From positions 5,719,501 through 5,783,500 of the forward strand of contig NC_044590.1 of NCBI RefSeq assembly GCF_901933205.1: DNA of 64,000 nucleotides, given 5' to 3'. The translations under genes and the position numbers were made by a program. Position 1 is the first letter of the stretch; each line of letters starts with the position of its first letter. This stretch comes from Camarhynchus parvulus (lineage: Eukaryota > Chordata > Aves > Passeriformes > Thraupidae). The notes beneath the pieces were generated by a model. That model was not told the origin of the DNA and made no database searches. It saw only the letters and a list, made by a program, of their open reading frames with translations. Below are positions 43,821-56,300 of the stretch, piece after piece.

Positions 43821-46800
43821 GTGAGGCGGGTGAGTGTAAAACCTCTCGGCTTTAAAAGTATGCACCGGTCTTTGATGTATTTGCGAAGGAGAACCGTGCC
43901 AGCTCCACGGAGATGGGCGCAGTGTGAGATTGCAAAGGTTTCTTCAGCCTCTGTGGCCTTTTCGCACTGGTGGGACTCGCAGGGAGCCTTCAGGACCATG
44001 AAGTCACCAGGCCACGTCACCTGCTGACTCTCCGTGTGCTGAATTGCAAAGCTCTTTGCAGGTTGGCTCTGAATTTGATGCTGTATCAGAGGAGCAAAGT
44101 CCTGTTAGGTGTTATTTCCACTTCCAGTCCACTTCTGCCTTTTTGATTGTTTAGCAAGTTTCTGGTTAGTTTCATAACCAGAAAACTCATATGGTGTATG
44201 TCTAGTTTTTGCTCTGGGAGCTGATTGCTTGGGAAATAAGAGTGTGAGATTGATCTGTGTGAAGCTGTCTCTTTCCACTTTGGAACCCTTGTCAAGAATA
44301 TTTATATTTTTCAATGGAAACTTACTCTGGAAACTAAACATTTGCTTCACTGCTTATGTCCATTTCTACTAGATCAAAACTATGTATATTTCTTTAAGGT
44401 GGCTTCTTTCTTGGGTATTTAGTCATGAAACTTAACCAGCACAGTGGTTATATTTATATGTCCAGTCAGTTACCAGGGCTCAGTTTTTTGGTGGTAATCA
44501 ATGATAATTTGAACCCTTAAAGCTTTGTAGAAAAATCATTAAAAGTAAGCTAGGCATCTCTAAAGATATTACCTATTAGAAAGCTTAGAACAGGACATTT
44601 TTATTTTGTCCTTTATTTCCAAATGCTTTGGTGGAGGAGGACAAGATGAAAAGCTGGTGCCTTTAGTTACCTCCTCCTTTTCTTGGTTGTCGTGGTGTGG
44701 GTGAAGCTCTGCCTTCCCACCAGACAGACATGATTTGGGCAGGGGACTTGGTGCATGTGGGGTGGGTGTATATTCAGACTGCAATTGGCCAAAGTCTTTC
44801 AGTTTTTGTTTAAAAAAAGGTAGTTATGGCAGAACCAAAAGCAATCACTTCCTCTGTCACCTTGGAGCTGGAGATCTGAAACTTGTGTATAAGCCCTGAA
44901 GGGGGCTGGATATTGGCTGTTGGAGGATGGATGTAACTTTCTGCTTTGTAGACAATTCCTGGCATGTGCAGAGTTGGAGTGGGAAGAGGTTTTCCTGTTC
45001 AGCTCCAGCAGTGCTCATCTGCCATTGTGGCTGGAAGGCCTCTGCATGTAGACTGCCTCTGTTGGTTATTCTGATTGAAAACCCGTGAAAAGGGAGGAAA
45101 AGTGATAAAGGAAGGGTAGGGGTAAGAGGATTGAACATCCAGCCTAAGAGAGGAGCTTTGGAAGCTGTCAGTAACGTACAGGAAGATGCTGGGGAAATTC
45201 ATTCCTGAGGAAGAGATGTTGACATGCAAAGAGCAAGCAGCAATAATGGCAGAGAGGAGGGCCCAGAGGGTACACTGTTGTCTGTCTGGCTATTCCTGCA
45301 GAGTTATTTACTTAATTTTTCTGCTGCAGAGGAAGAATTCTATTATCTCACCAGGGACAGATAGTGGAATTGAAGACAGAGACTGGGAGTCATATAAATG
45401 TGTTTATGATTGTTATTTAGAACATGAGAAAATGCATATAGTGCTATCTCCCTCCCTGCTCACATGCACATGAGTAAGTCAAGGAAGGCTAAATGTTATT
45501 GGAATGCTGTTGGAAAAAGTGTGTTTCATTATATGAGGAGTCACTTGACACACTTTCATTCTCCTGTTTTTAAAGTTACACAATTTTATTAGATTATTGA
45601 TAAAAATAACTGTGCTCAGTTTTATTTTAATGCAGGATGCAGGAAGATTTTATTCACCACTATTTGTAGTAACTTCTATCACAATTACCTGGTTTTGCCC
45701 AATAAAAAGTAATTAAGGCTGAAAAAGTGGCACATTCTAAACATCAGCGAAAGCACTTCACCTTAAATTCCACAGAATTAAGCATTTGTCAGCAAGATGT
45801 TTACAGAGGAATAAGTGCTTTGGATAAAAAGCAGTGACTTCTGCTACGAACACCCTCTGCTTTTAGCAGTGGCAATACGTAGGTTCAACACGGAGCTTTT
45901 TCTTTTCTGAGTCATGGTATCTTAGTGGGTGATGCACAGAACTATTTATTGTACTGCTTTGGTTTAGGGGTTGAACTTGATGTCAGTCATACAAATGCAA
46001 TTTTTCCTTACCTGGAGCATTTTACCTTTTTAACCACCCTTCCTTTATTTGTTAAATATACATCCTTCCTCCATCCCCTAGGGCTGTTGTATGTAATAAT
46101 CATTTTCCTTTTAATATTATTGTCAGCTTGTTAATTTTCTTGATGTTCTAAGGACTTCTGATTATTTATTCAAATAGCACAGAGAACCAGTTGCATAAAG
46201 GCATTTTTGCCTCTCACACCACTGTTTGGTGAAAATATCAACCTGCTGTTTTATGCTTTGTATCTGACTGGCCAATAAGCTTGACATTTAGTAGTTGGTG
46301 CTGTTTCTAGTCAGCTTGGTGACTTCTGTCTTTTATTACACCTTAGAAGTTTGTTTTCTGGAGTAGCAATGAGAAGATAGAGAGGAAATAAAAAGGGAGA
46401 ACAGATGTTGTTTATTTAAAGTTAATTTAAATATGATGCTATTAGTTGATAATAGGAATTAATTTTTTTCTAAATTGCAGCCTTATGCTGCACCCTACAC
46501 TATAGTTTTTCACATCATGAGTGCTTTTTGTACTTTGAGTTTTTCCAGGCTGTTTACTGTGTGTGAATCAAATTTTTTGTCTTAATGTGTATTTTATCCA
46601 TAGCTTGACACTACTCCCTCCTGTTTTCTGCATCATAAAAATTTGAGTGAGATTATGTGGTCTGCCAGCGAAACATGCCTGTTGAATTACAATATTATTT
46701 TGTGTAAAAGGTCCCAATAAATTCCTTAATTTCTTAGAATTCAGTTGACAAACAAACTCAATATTTCTGGAAAATTACAAGTATCATCTAGTAAAGGGCT

Positions 46801-47277
46801 CTTTTAGCAACATGTTCTGCACTCTGAAGTGTAAGAGTTTCTGCTATTTTTTGCATAGGTCTGATGAGCTGTGTGCATGTGATCTAGTGAAATCATGGAT
46901 GTTAGGAAGTGCTTTCAGGAAGGGTAGTGGATGGGCCTGGGAGCAGCAGCCAGTAGAGTTTGTTTTGATACCACTTGTGTCACAGAAGAATTCCTGTGTT
47001 TATCACCCCCTGACCACTTTTCAACCATGACTGAATTACACCTTTCCACTGATGAAATTAAGATGGATAAATCACCCTAAAAGTGCAAAGTAAATGGAAA
47101 AAAAAAGATTATGGGGTTTATGGTGGTTTGGTTTGTCTGTTTTTCCTCTGCAGCTGGTTGTGAGTCAGTGGTTTAGATTCCAGGCTCTTTGTCACAGAGC
47201 TGTGCTTGTGAGGTACCGAGCATCCTACCAACATCAAATCCCTAATCATGACTTCGTTTCTTTTTCTCCCTTTGCAG
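43821..47277 (+). other. ARFGAP1 intron 1 (putative), no gene recognised
   Basis: About 3.5 kb of AT-richer sequence ending in the acceptor TTTGCAG at 47271-47277. No mobile element or conserved domain was recognised. Open frames of up to 95 codons show no coding signature. Confidence 0.6.
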
Positions 47278-47281
47278 AATC

Positions 47282-47341
47282 ATGGCAAGTCCAAGAACAA
47301 GGAAAGTCCTCAAGGAAGTCAGAGCACAAGATGAGAACAAT
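47282..47341 (+). CDS. ARFGAP1: ARFGAP1 coding exon 1 (start codon)
   Basis: The exon begins at 47278 after TTTGCAG, with AATC before the ATG at 47282-47284. Twenty codons encode [20 protein letters not shown], nearly identical to mammals. Donor GTGAGG at 47342, phase 0. Confidence 0.97.
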
Positions 47342-50300
47342 GTGAGGAAATTATGATCTTTAGATCAGTTTTGTAGAATTGCATTTGCTTTTTACCTACT
47401 CCAGATGTGCACTGAGGTCTGCTACAGCTGCTGTTGTCTTTGTGCTGTGGCTCGCTAATGCTAACATAGGAATTTGGATATCTCATGTATGCATTACAAT
47501 GCATTGTTGCATATTTGGCACAAGTATTTCAGAAGTTCTAGTAATGCTGGAACCCCTGGGGTCTTTTCAACAAGTGGTGTCTGGGGCACAACTTAAATTA
47601 AAATAGTCCATTTCAAGTAGCTTGATTATACCTTAAATATGATAGTCCACAGAAAGATTCACTTTTATTTATACCAATACATTAAATCTTGAGTGGTGAA
47701 TCTGATCATAAAACTGAAGTTGTTGCACTGTATGAGCAATAAAGCTATTTCTAAAGGAAAAATTCTGTTTAGATCTGCTACCGTTTACTGCCAAACTGAA
47801 GTGTGACTGAAAAAATGTTCCAAACTTTAAATATTGCATTTTTATTTTACCAAGGAAACCTCAAGAATTCAGTTTGGTTACTTTCTTTCAAGGCAATGGA
47901 AATGAAATCAAAATTAATTCTTTGCATGGTAATTTCCATTTGCTTGTCTGTATTTCCTCCCTGGTTTTTGGTAGTTGGTGCAGTAATTTTTATAATCTAA
48001 GCAGCAGAAATAAATATCTGAAAGAAGTTTATGATAGCAGGAAAGGTGTTTCCAAACACTAAGAACCCTTCCTTCTGAAATTATTTTTGGTGTGTGATGT
48101 TCTCATGATTTGCCTTTTTGAGCTGTGAAAACTTCTCGTGGACAGTGATGACAGATTGCGGAAGTAACTGTTTTTCTGTCACAGGTCTGTTTTGAATGTG
48201 GTGCATTTAACCCCCAGTGGGTGAGTGTGACCTATGGAATTTGGATCTGTCTGGAGTGCTCAGGAAAACACCGAGGCTTGGGAGTTCACCTCAGGTCAGC
48301 CTTTCCAACACACCATGGACTGAGTTGCATTACCTCAGGGTTCATTATGGCTCTGAACAGCATGTGTTGGTTTGGAATGTATAGGATGTCTCGAATCCAG
48401 CATTTCACTGGCAGTTTTGCTTCATGCTCCTCTCCAAAGTCAGCTTTGCTCTCTGTCCCTTGTCTGTAATTAGTTGCTTATAAAACTAGTCTAAAAAACA
48501 GCTTTATTCTGTTCAGGTTTCTTTTTTTTTTTTTTTTGTAATATAAATGATAGTTTTCGTTGTTTTCCAAGAACTGTGCTCAGCTGACATGGGGATCTAT
48601 GGAATAAGAACTATTTGGGGTTCTGGAGAGCCCATAGGGTCAGAGCAGGGAACAGTTACTCACATGAGGAAAGGAGAGGAAGTCCAGGAGGGAAATCACC
48701 AAAGCAAGGAGGCCATTCAGAAGTACATTCTTTGCTTTTCCAGGGGTGATTTGAAGCTCATTAGTGAGTAGAAGTTGCATAGGAAAAGAGCCTTTGAACT
48801 GTTCTGTATGTGGCATGGAAGAAAACATGAAATTTCTGAGATGAGGACATAGAATCGTAGAATTTCCAAGGTTGGAAAAGACGTCTAAGATCATCAAGTC
48901 CAACCATCAAAATACATGATAACAGACAGAAAAAGAAAATTGCAGAGTGAAGTATGGGAAAAGTTTCTGTTACATAGTGGGCTAGATTAATTTCTGGACT
49001 TTGAAGGAAGTTGCTTTTTCAGTCACTTGCCTTCTGTTGACTGTCTCCTTTAAATGCCAATAAATGACATGATTTTGGCTTATTTCAGTAAGGGTCTGCC
49101 CACCTTCTTATGATGATCTGTCTTTCTGTACTGCGAGAGTGTTCTCGAAGATGTTTATACTCTCAACTTTTGAGATAGGTTGTAATAAGATTTTTTTCTG
49201 TCACTGTTGATACAGCATGAAATTATAACAAGCTGTGATCTAAATTTTATTTTTTTTAAACCTGCTTTTCAGTTTTGTGCGTTCTGTGACCATGGACAAG
49301 TGGAAGGATATTGAGCTGGAGAAAATGAAAGCTGGAGGTAACAGCAAATTCCGACAGTTCTTGGAGTCTCAAGATGATTATGATCCATGCTGGACAATGC
49401 AAGAGAAATACAACAGCAAAGCTGCAGCTCTGTTTAGAGACCAGGTAGGCTCAGTTTTAAGTGTTTTCTCACCCCCGTGATCTGAAAATATCAATGTGTT
49501 TTGTAAGCACTTGGTTTTGAAAGGAGGGAAATTGCAATTTTTTGAACCTCTGCAGTGGTTCCTGAAAAGGTAAATGTGAGAGATGTGAAATCCTGGAAGA
49601 GTTAATGTAAACCTGAATGAGTTCATGGCTCAAGTATTCATCAGAAGAGAAAAGGAATGTTGTCCTGCCAGGGAGATAAGGTGGGGTTAGGAAAGAGTGT
49701 CTTGGGCAGGCAGGAGCTTTTCTGGACTAACTTCCTTATTTTGAGTAACTCTCTCTAATTTAGCCCAAGGTTATCCCAAGGGTCTGGTACCTCAGAGCTG
49801 GCAGTCCAGGACTGTCCTCTTGGGACCCTAAAGGTCTTAGAGTGCTTCTTCCAAAGTCTTGTAAGAGTTTTCTATTGAAATTTTCATTTCTGCTTTTAGC
49901 TGAGATAGCTCTGATTTTCAGTGCTGCTGTTTGTTGCAGCTGTTTAGTCAGTGGAGCTGTCTCAGTTCTCAGTTCACTACCTCAGCTGTACAGTTCTATG
50001 CAAAGTGATTTGATAAATCTTTAGTGTATGTAGTAACATACAACAATAATGCAGTTCTGTTCCTCCATTACTCTGTGATTAGTGCTTACATCTCTACATT
50101 AATCCAATCTTTCCTCTTCAAACCAAACCTGCCTCTTTGAGGAAATTGTCTAATTTTCTATTTCAGTTGCCTGAAATAAAACCAGTGTTCTATTCAACAT
50201 CACAACCTGGGAGTCAGAAAAAAAAAATCGGTTTCTTGTGAAAAAAAGTTAAGTGATCCAGCAGCAAATTGGAAAAATGACCTGTCCTTGTGTTACAGAA

Positions 50301-53300
50301 GCAGTTTATAATTTGTATGAAATCTCTGACTTGTCATTCTTGACTATTCTGCCTCTTGTAGGTAGCTACATTGGCTGAAGGCAAGGAGTGGTCCATTGAA
50401 ACTTCTCCTGCCAGGAACTGGACCCCACCTCAGCCTAAAATGTCTCTGTCTTCTGCTCACCGGTACGTGCCCTGCTTACCCTGCTACTGTTGGTACAGGT
50501 ACAGCATCAGATACAGACACAGCATCAAAACCTGATGGTTTCATATCTGCTGGGTTTACCCTGTTGCTGCTGGTATCTGAACAAGCTGAAGTTATGGAGT
50601 ATGAGGTAACAGGACTTTGTTTGTGTAATAATTCTCACCCCCTGCACCTAAACCATGGCAGAGAGAATTGAGAGCAGGGAAGAAGCCGTGCTTGTTTTAT
50701 CCTGACTTGCAGTGCACCTGAAATTAGACATTTGTGTCACTCACAGGTAGTGACACACCTTAACTGTGGTGCTGTGCCAGTTTGGGATTGGATGCCAGGG
50801 AAAAAGAAACAGACTTTTCCCTTCTGCTGCTAATTACCAGGGGAGCATCTGTACCACAGCAATTCTGTTGTTCTGCTTTTGCATGTAGTGTTTGTTATTG
50901 TGGGCACTAAAGATCCTAGTTAACTGCAAAAGCAGTTGTAAATCAAAGGAACAAGAGCTTCATGCCTTTTAGTGGTTGCATTAGAGTTCTCTTCTTGATA
51001 GATGAAATAAATAATCAATTTCTAACCTGTATTATGGTGATATACATCAAGCTGTACTGCTGAGCTGGTGGGTTTTGCTTAACATGGCTGTGATTCTTCA
51101 ATGTTTTATTTCAGTTCTGCTGGACAATCTCAGACTGCAACTGCCTCTTCTGACAAGGCTTTTGAAGACTGGTTAAATGATGATGTCAGCTCTTACCAAG
51201 GGTAATGCAATATTTACTGACTTTCTGAGTGCCTCTCCCTTTAGCGTAACAAAATATTTGAAGCATTGAAGAAAAAGTTTGTAACTCCAAATGTTATTGT
51301 GGTGGGTCCCAAACCAGGGAATTCTGATTGTATGTTGTACCTTACAGTGATTTGAGTTAAACAGAGGCATTTATAAAGCTTCTTTCATTCCTTTTCTTAT
51401 TTTCATGTGTCACTTTATTAGGATTTACTCAACTTTCTGATGTCACTGATTTGTTAAACCTGGAGAATCATTAAGACCACATTAGCTTGCACAGAGGAAA
51501 TTATATTGTCCTAGGATTCCTCAGTGGATCCTTGGTGTTTTTATGAAGTGAGTAGTTTTGTATTTTGGGTGCTGGGTGCTACAGGACTTTCTTTTCCAGG
51601 TGCAAAAACAATTGTCATCCTTCCATGCTTTTCAGTTCTTGTTTAATGTTTTTAATGGCTGCATGCTGATACAAGAACTGTTTATTCCTTTTCCCTGTGG
51701 CAGTGGCCAAGAGAATCGCTATGTGGGCTTTGGGAACACAGTAAACCCTCCAAAAAAAGAGGATGACTTCCTGAATAATGCCATGTCCTCATTGTACTCG
51801 GTAAGGAATTGCTTGGAACTTTCTGAATTACTGTTCTCTTCTGGTTTAGCCCCTGGTATGGGAGAATATGAATGGAGAGGAGAAACTAAAGACTGCAGGT
51901 GGATATGGAGAGATGCAGAGTATTGGTTGTATTCTCAAAGAGTGAAGATGATACTGGTGGACTTTAACAGGCAAAATGGAGAAACTTGAGCAGAACTAAG
52001 AATTATGTCTGGTATCAGTTCATAGAAATAAGTGAGGATATAGCAATGGATTAAGAAATAATAATCAAGGGGGCTGAAGGTAAAAAATGTAATTACCTGT
52101 AAAGAATATCTCTAAATCTGTTAACCATCTTAGGGATGTTCAGAGGAAAACAACTGAAATGTGTGTTTATGTGGGTGCCAGAAGCCCTGAGCAGTGATGA
52201 AAACATTTGAAATACTTATGACAGGGTGTGAAGAGATAACAGCATATGGCTGAACAGTTGTCGTGATTCAAGTAGAGATAGTGAAAGATGCATTGTTGAA
52301 ATAAAATGGGAATAAAGTCAGAGGCAGTCAGGGCCATACTGCTGCTTTGATAGGCTCAAAGTCACAGTGCTGAACATTGTTTGGAGTTTGGAATCATTTA
52401 GAAATACAGTAAGGTGTTCTACCAAGGTTAGTGGCCAACAGCCCTCTGTAGAGCCTTACTACCTAAATACTCACACCAAGTTCCACGGTTTATTTAAAAA
52501 TAAATAAATGAATAATTTCACTAGAACTTACTAGAGAAAGGTAATGCCTGAGCCTTTGAACAGATTGGTCACCATATTCCAGGTGATCCCACAGGCTGCT
52601 TAGTATAGATCAGCTAAATATTTTCTAGGTATCTCACACTTCTAGGCCAGAGAGTTCAGATTAGAAATCACATCTGCAGTGTACTGCAGGTGAGCTAAGA
52701 CAGCCAAGGAGAGGCAGCACTGTTCCTGTTCCTGGGAGCCGTTCTTTGAGTGCAGGATCTCCCTGAATGTTCTGGCTGGAATGCCCTCGTGTGAGCACAG
52801 ACACACATTGCAGTGTGTCCTGAAGCTCTGTATTTCTGGGAGGCTGAGTTCCTTGCATGAGTGTTCATCCTGGAGAGGAAAACAATTTGTCTTCCACTGC
52901 ATGGGATGATTTTTCCCCACACTTGTAGCCATTTTTAGCAGAGTAGCATCTGAAACACTGGCTTGTTCAAATTCACACAAATACTGGAAGTTCATCACTA
53001 TATTTCAGTTAAATGAGAGGCTCTAATTTTTCTCTCAGTAGCAGGACAAGCTGTATTAGACCATTTTGACTTCAGCTAATTTGTTTTAATGCAAATTAAG
53101 TTATTTGCTGTTATTATTCAATGTAACTCATGACTTTCTTGCTTTCTCTAAAGGGATGGAGCAGTTTTACAACTGGAGCAAGCAAAATTGCCTCAGCTGC
53201 TAAAGAGGGTGTAAGTAAATAAAATGTGGTTTAGTTAGCAGTGGAATGCCAGAGGTGGTATTAGGGGTATTCTCTTTTCACTGTGAAATTCTGCCAAAGC

Positions 53301-56300
53301 TCCATTACCTTGGAGAGGATCATGCAGCATTTCTAAATGCATGTCTTTAAAAATCAAAGGGTTTATTCCAGGTAAACCTGCTTGTATTTGCTTCTCTTCA
53401 CAGGCTACCAGATTTGGATCTCAAGCAAGTCAAAAGGTGATTATAGATTTAGCTCTTACTCCATCTAATTGTCTTTAAGTGCCATGTGTGTGCCTGCACC
53501 AATTGACTTAGATTTGATCATCAGCAGACCAGTGTGCTTTTCCTTCTTAGTGCACAGTAGTGTTTAGTTCTAGCTTTTAATTCCATGGGAATTGCAATCA
53601 GCTGCAGTGATCAAATTAAGCAAGAGATAAACAGGGATACTCCACTCTTTGTTCTTGTTTGATGTGTTGGAGAGGCTGCAGAGCTTGCAAACTTAACATA
53701 CTCCTGGTTTACTTCTGTGAATCTTAAATGTGGTCCAGATTGAAGCGGTTTTCTTTAGTGATGCAATACAATGCAAGCCAGCTTCCCATGGCTAAAGCCT
53801 AATAAGATGTTACAAGTGTGAACTGCTCAATATTATTAATAAATCTACTTGCTTGTGTGTGTTTTAAAAAGTAGCAATGACAAAAGGATTTCATTTATCA
53901 AACTGGGGTTAAAACAGAGATAGTCAGACCTGATTACACAGAGCTCTGAGATATGCAACATCTGTCTGCAAGGACAAGTTTTAAATTCAAATGTAAAAGT
54001 GATAAAAGAATGTGGTTCTTAATTTGTCCAGTTCTGAGTGAGATGCAGATATTTATAGGTGTTCAGAGAGGTCTATGCACTGGGATATTAATCCTTCAAA
54101 TGGCCAGACTTGGGCATGTTTGCAACAAAAATGTCTTGTTAAAGCACCCAAACTTCCTACTTCAAAGCTTTGAAATTGCTTGGCTTAAGAAAAACTAAGT
54201 TTTCTACAGGTCTTCCTCTTCACTCCCTCTGGCAGTTCTCCTTTTGTAATAAAAGCTGCTCTTTCTTTAGTATTATTAATAACTATAATATTAAGTTTAA
54301 AAGCTCATCACATCTACTGACAAGGACTACAGCAACATGATACTCTGCAATCTAAGCTGTGTTACTAAAGGTTAAATTTTGTTCCTGAAACTTCTGACCC
54401 TTTGCAGAACAGATTTAACACATTTTTGATGCACTACATTGGTTAAAAGTTTATATGGGACCCAGTGACCAAACACATTTCACTGTTTCTCTTGTCAGTA
54501 GATGTTAAAAGTTGAAAAAGGTTCATGATACTTAACTTGCCTGAAAAAATGCTGCCAATTTTTTGCTAAAAGCTGCTTCTACCTTCCTTGCTCTTTTCTC
54601 TTTTGCTCTCTGGGTAAAGTTTTGGGGCTACAAGCAGCAGCCAGAGCCGGTAACACCCTCACATCTGTTCTTGTGCATGGACTCCTTGTCTGTTCGTGCT
54701 GAATATGTGCATTTGCTCCTGAGCTGTCTTTTCTTTCTCTGCCTTACATCAAACCTGTTTAGAATAATGTTGTGTGTTTTGTATGGTAACATTTCTTCAA
54801 ACCTACTTAAAATTTGTGAAGTTGGATAGAGATACCTAAGCTGTGCACTGTCTGAAAGTTGACTGTGCTGCTGTCCACACTCTGATGATTTCAGGATTTC
54901 TGTTTGCATGTCTGCCCCAGGAATGTGCCAAGAGCTGGGTGTTGCTGGAAGGCAGACACTTGAATGAGGTGTTTGTTATGGTGGTTAAAGTGCTGTCTTA
55001 AATTCAGCAATAGGAAGGAAGGATGAAGGGATTTAGATGAAAATACAGTTATACCCAAATCTTTCATTTCCACATCTACAAAATTATGTGGCTGAGTAAG
55101 AGATCAGATAAGAATTCTTCCTAATTCTACCAGTGACTCCACTTGGACACCCAAACTGTTAGTCTGGGTGTGTTACACTCCTTATTACCAAACATAAACA
55201 CTTTGCTGGGTTCAGTAGACTCCAGAGGGTTTTTCAAAGGTGAGAACACCCCCTTCTTGTTTTTCTTAAACACTTTGTAGCCTCACTTCCAAAGGTAACA
55301 ATCCCTTTGTGATTTGCATTCATGTTTCTCACTAGGTGGAAGTGGGATTTCCTTTTTCCTTTGCTTCTCAAAGAATTTTTATCCTGTAAAGAGTAGAAGT
55401 ACTGGAGCTAATGGCTGAGAAAAGGGGAGATCCAGGGAATGCTGTGTCTTAGGGAAGGGCTTCTTACACACCTGGGAGTCTGAGGAGGAAAGATGTTGGA
55501 GGTGCACCATTCCCAGGAAGAACATGAGTGAAGACTCAAGCCCTGAGCAATGGTAGTCAAATATGGACCCTTAGGAAATCAAACTTAATTCTTGGCATAT
55601 TGGCCCTTTTGGATTAACCAGGAGAATTCTGGAGGCACTCAGTATGATATGGCACTTCTGAAGAAAGTTTAAATCTTTAAAGGCTTATCATAGTAGTAGG
55701 GCAAGGAATTATTTCAAACTCTTCTAAACTTGCTGTCCTTGTCAGCTTTGCCTTATGAAAGTAATTTTGTGACTTGGACTGTGGGCTTACATTTTTGTAA
55801 GCTGCCTCTGAAGTACAATATCCTTGTGCATCTTGTTCTGGATTGCAACAGATTTCTGCAGTTCATTGTTTTTTCTCCCTGCAAACCTGGAGCTTTAAAG
55901 AAAATAACAAAAATCTTCTGTCACAGCTTTGGCTCTTGTGTTTTGCTCAGAACTACTAACAGATGATAATTGGAGCACTACAAGAAAGAGACACTGAGGG
56001 AAAATCAGCCAAAAAGATCTACTTCTAGGAGTAATTTAATTAGTATGGAAAAATAAGGGGGGATGAGGACAGTTCTTCCAAATATTCAGCTGCAGGCATT
56101 AGCAAGGGGCCCATCCTCAAAACTGTTGCTGGTTGCACCATTGCTTCTGCTTCCAGTGCAAGTTCAGACTTTGCTTGGGCTCTGGGCATCTATTGCCATG
56201 TGTATCTGATTTTAATTTCTTGTCTTTTAATGTCTTCTGCAGCACTTTGTGTGTGCTTTTCAGCTTTTCATTCTGCTTGTATGAATCGAAGCTAAAGGCT

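Larger units (their letters stand above)
43120..43850 (+). promoter_or_regulatory. CpG island and promoter of ARFGAP1
   Basis: GC- and CpG-rich block immediately upstream of the ARFGAP1 gene body, with four GGCCC repeats (about 43270-43290), a ZNF143-type site (43311-43326) and no TATA box, as usual for housekeeping promoters. It probably contains the noncoding first exon. Long frames on either strand here reflect base composition. Confidence 0.8.
49445..53153 (+). other. ARFGAP1 introns between coding exons 3 and 7
   Basis: Four introns of 917, 652, 502 and 1353 bp interleaved with coding exons 4-6. No mobile element, RNA gene or other coding signal was recognised in them. Confidence 0.65.

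Noticed and set aside
52194..52253. C/D-box-like pair (GTGATGA at 52194, CTGA at 52250) in an ARFGAP1 intron, considered as a snoRNA
   Set aside because: The flanks do not form a convincing terminal stem, there are no internal C'/D' boxes, and both motifs are short enough to occur by chance.
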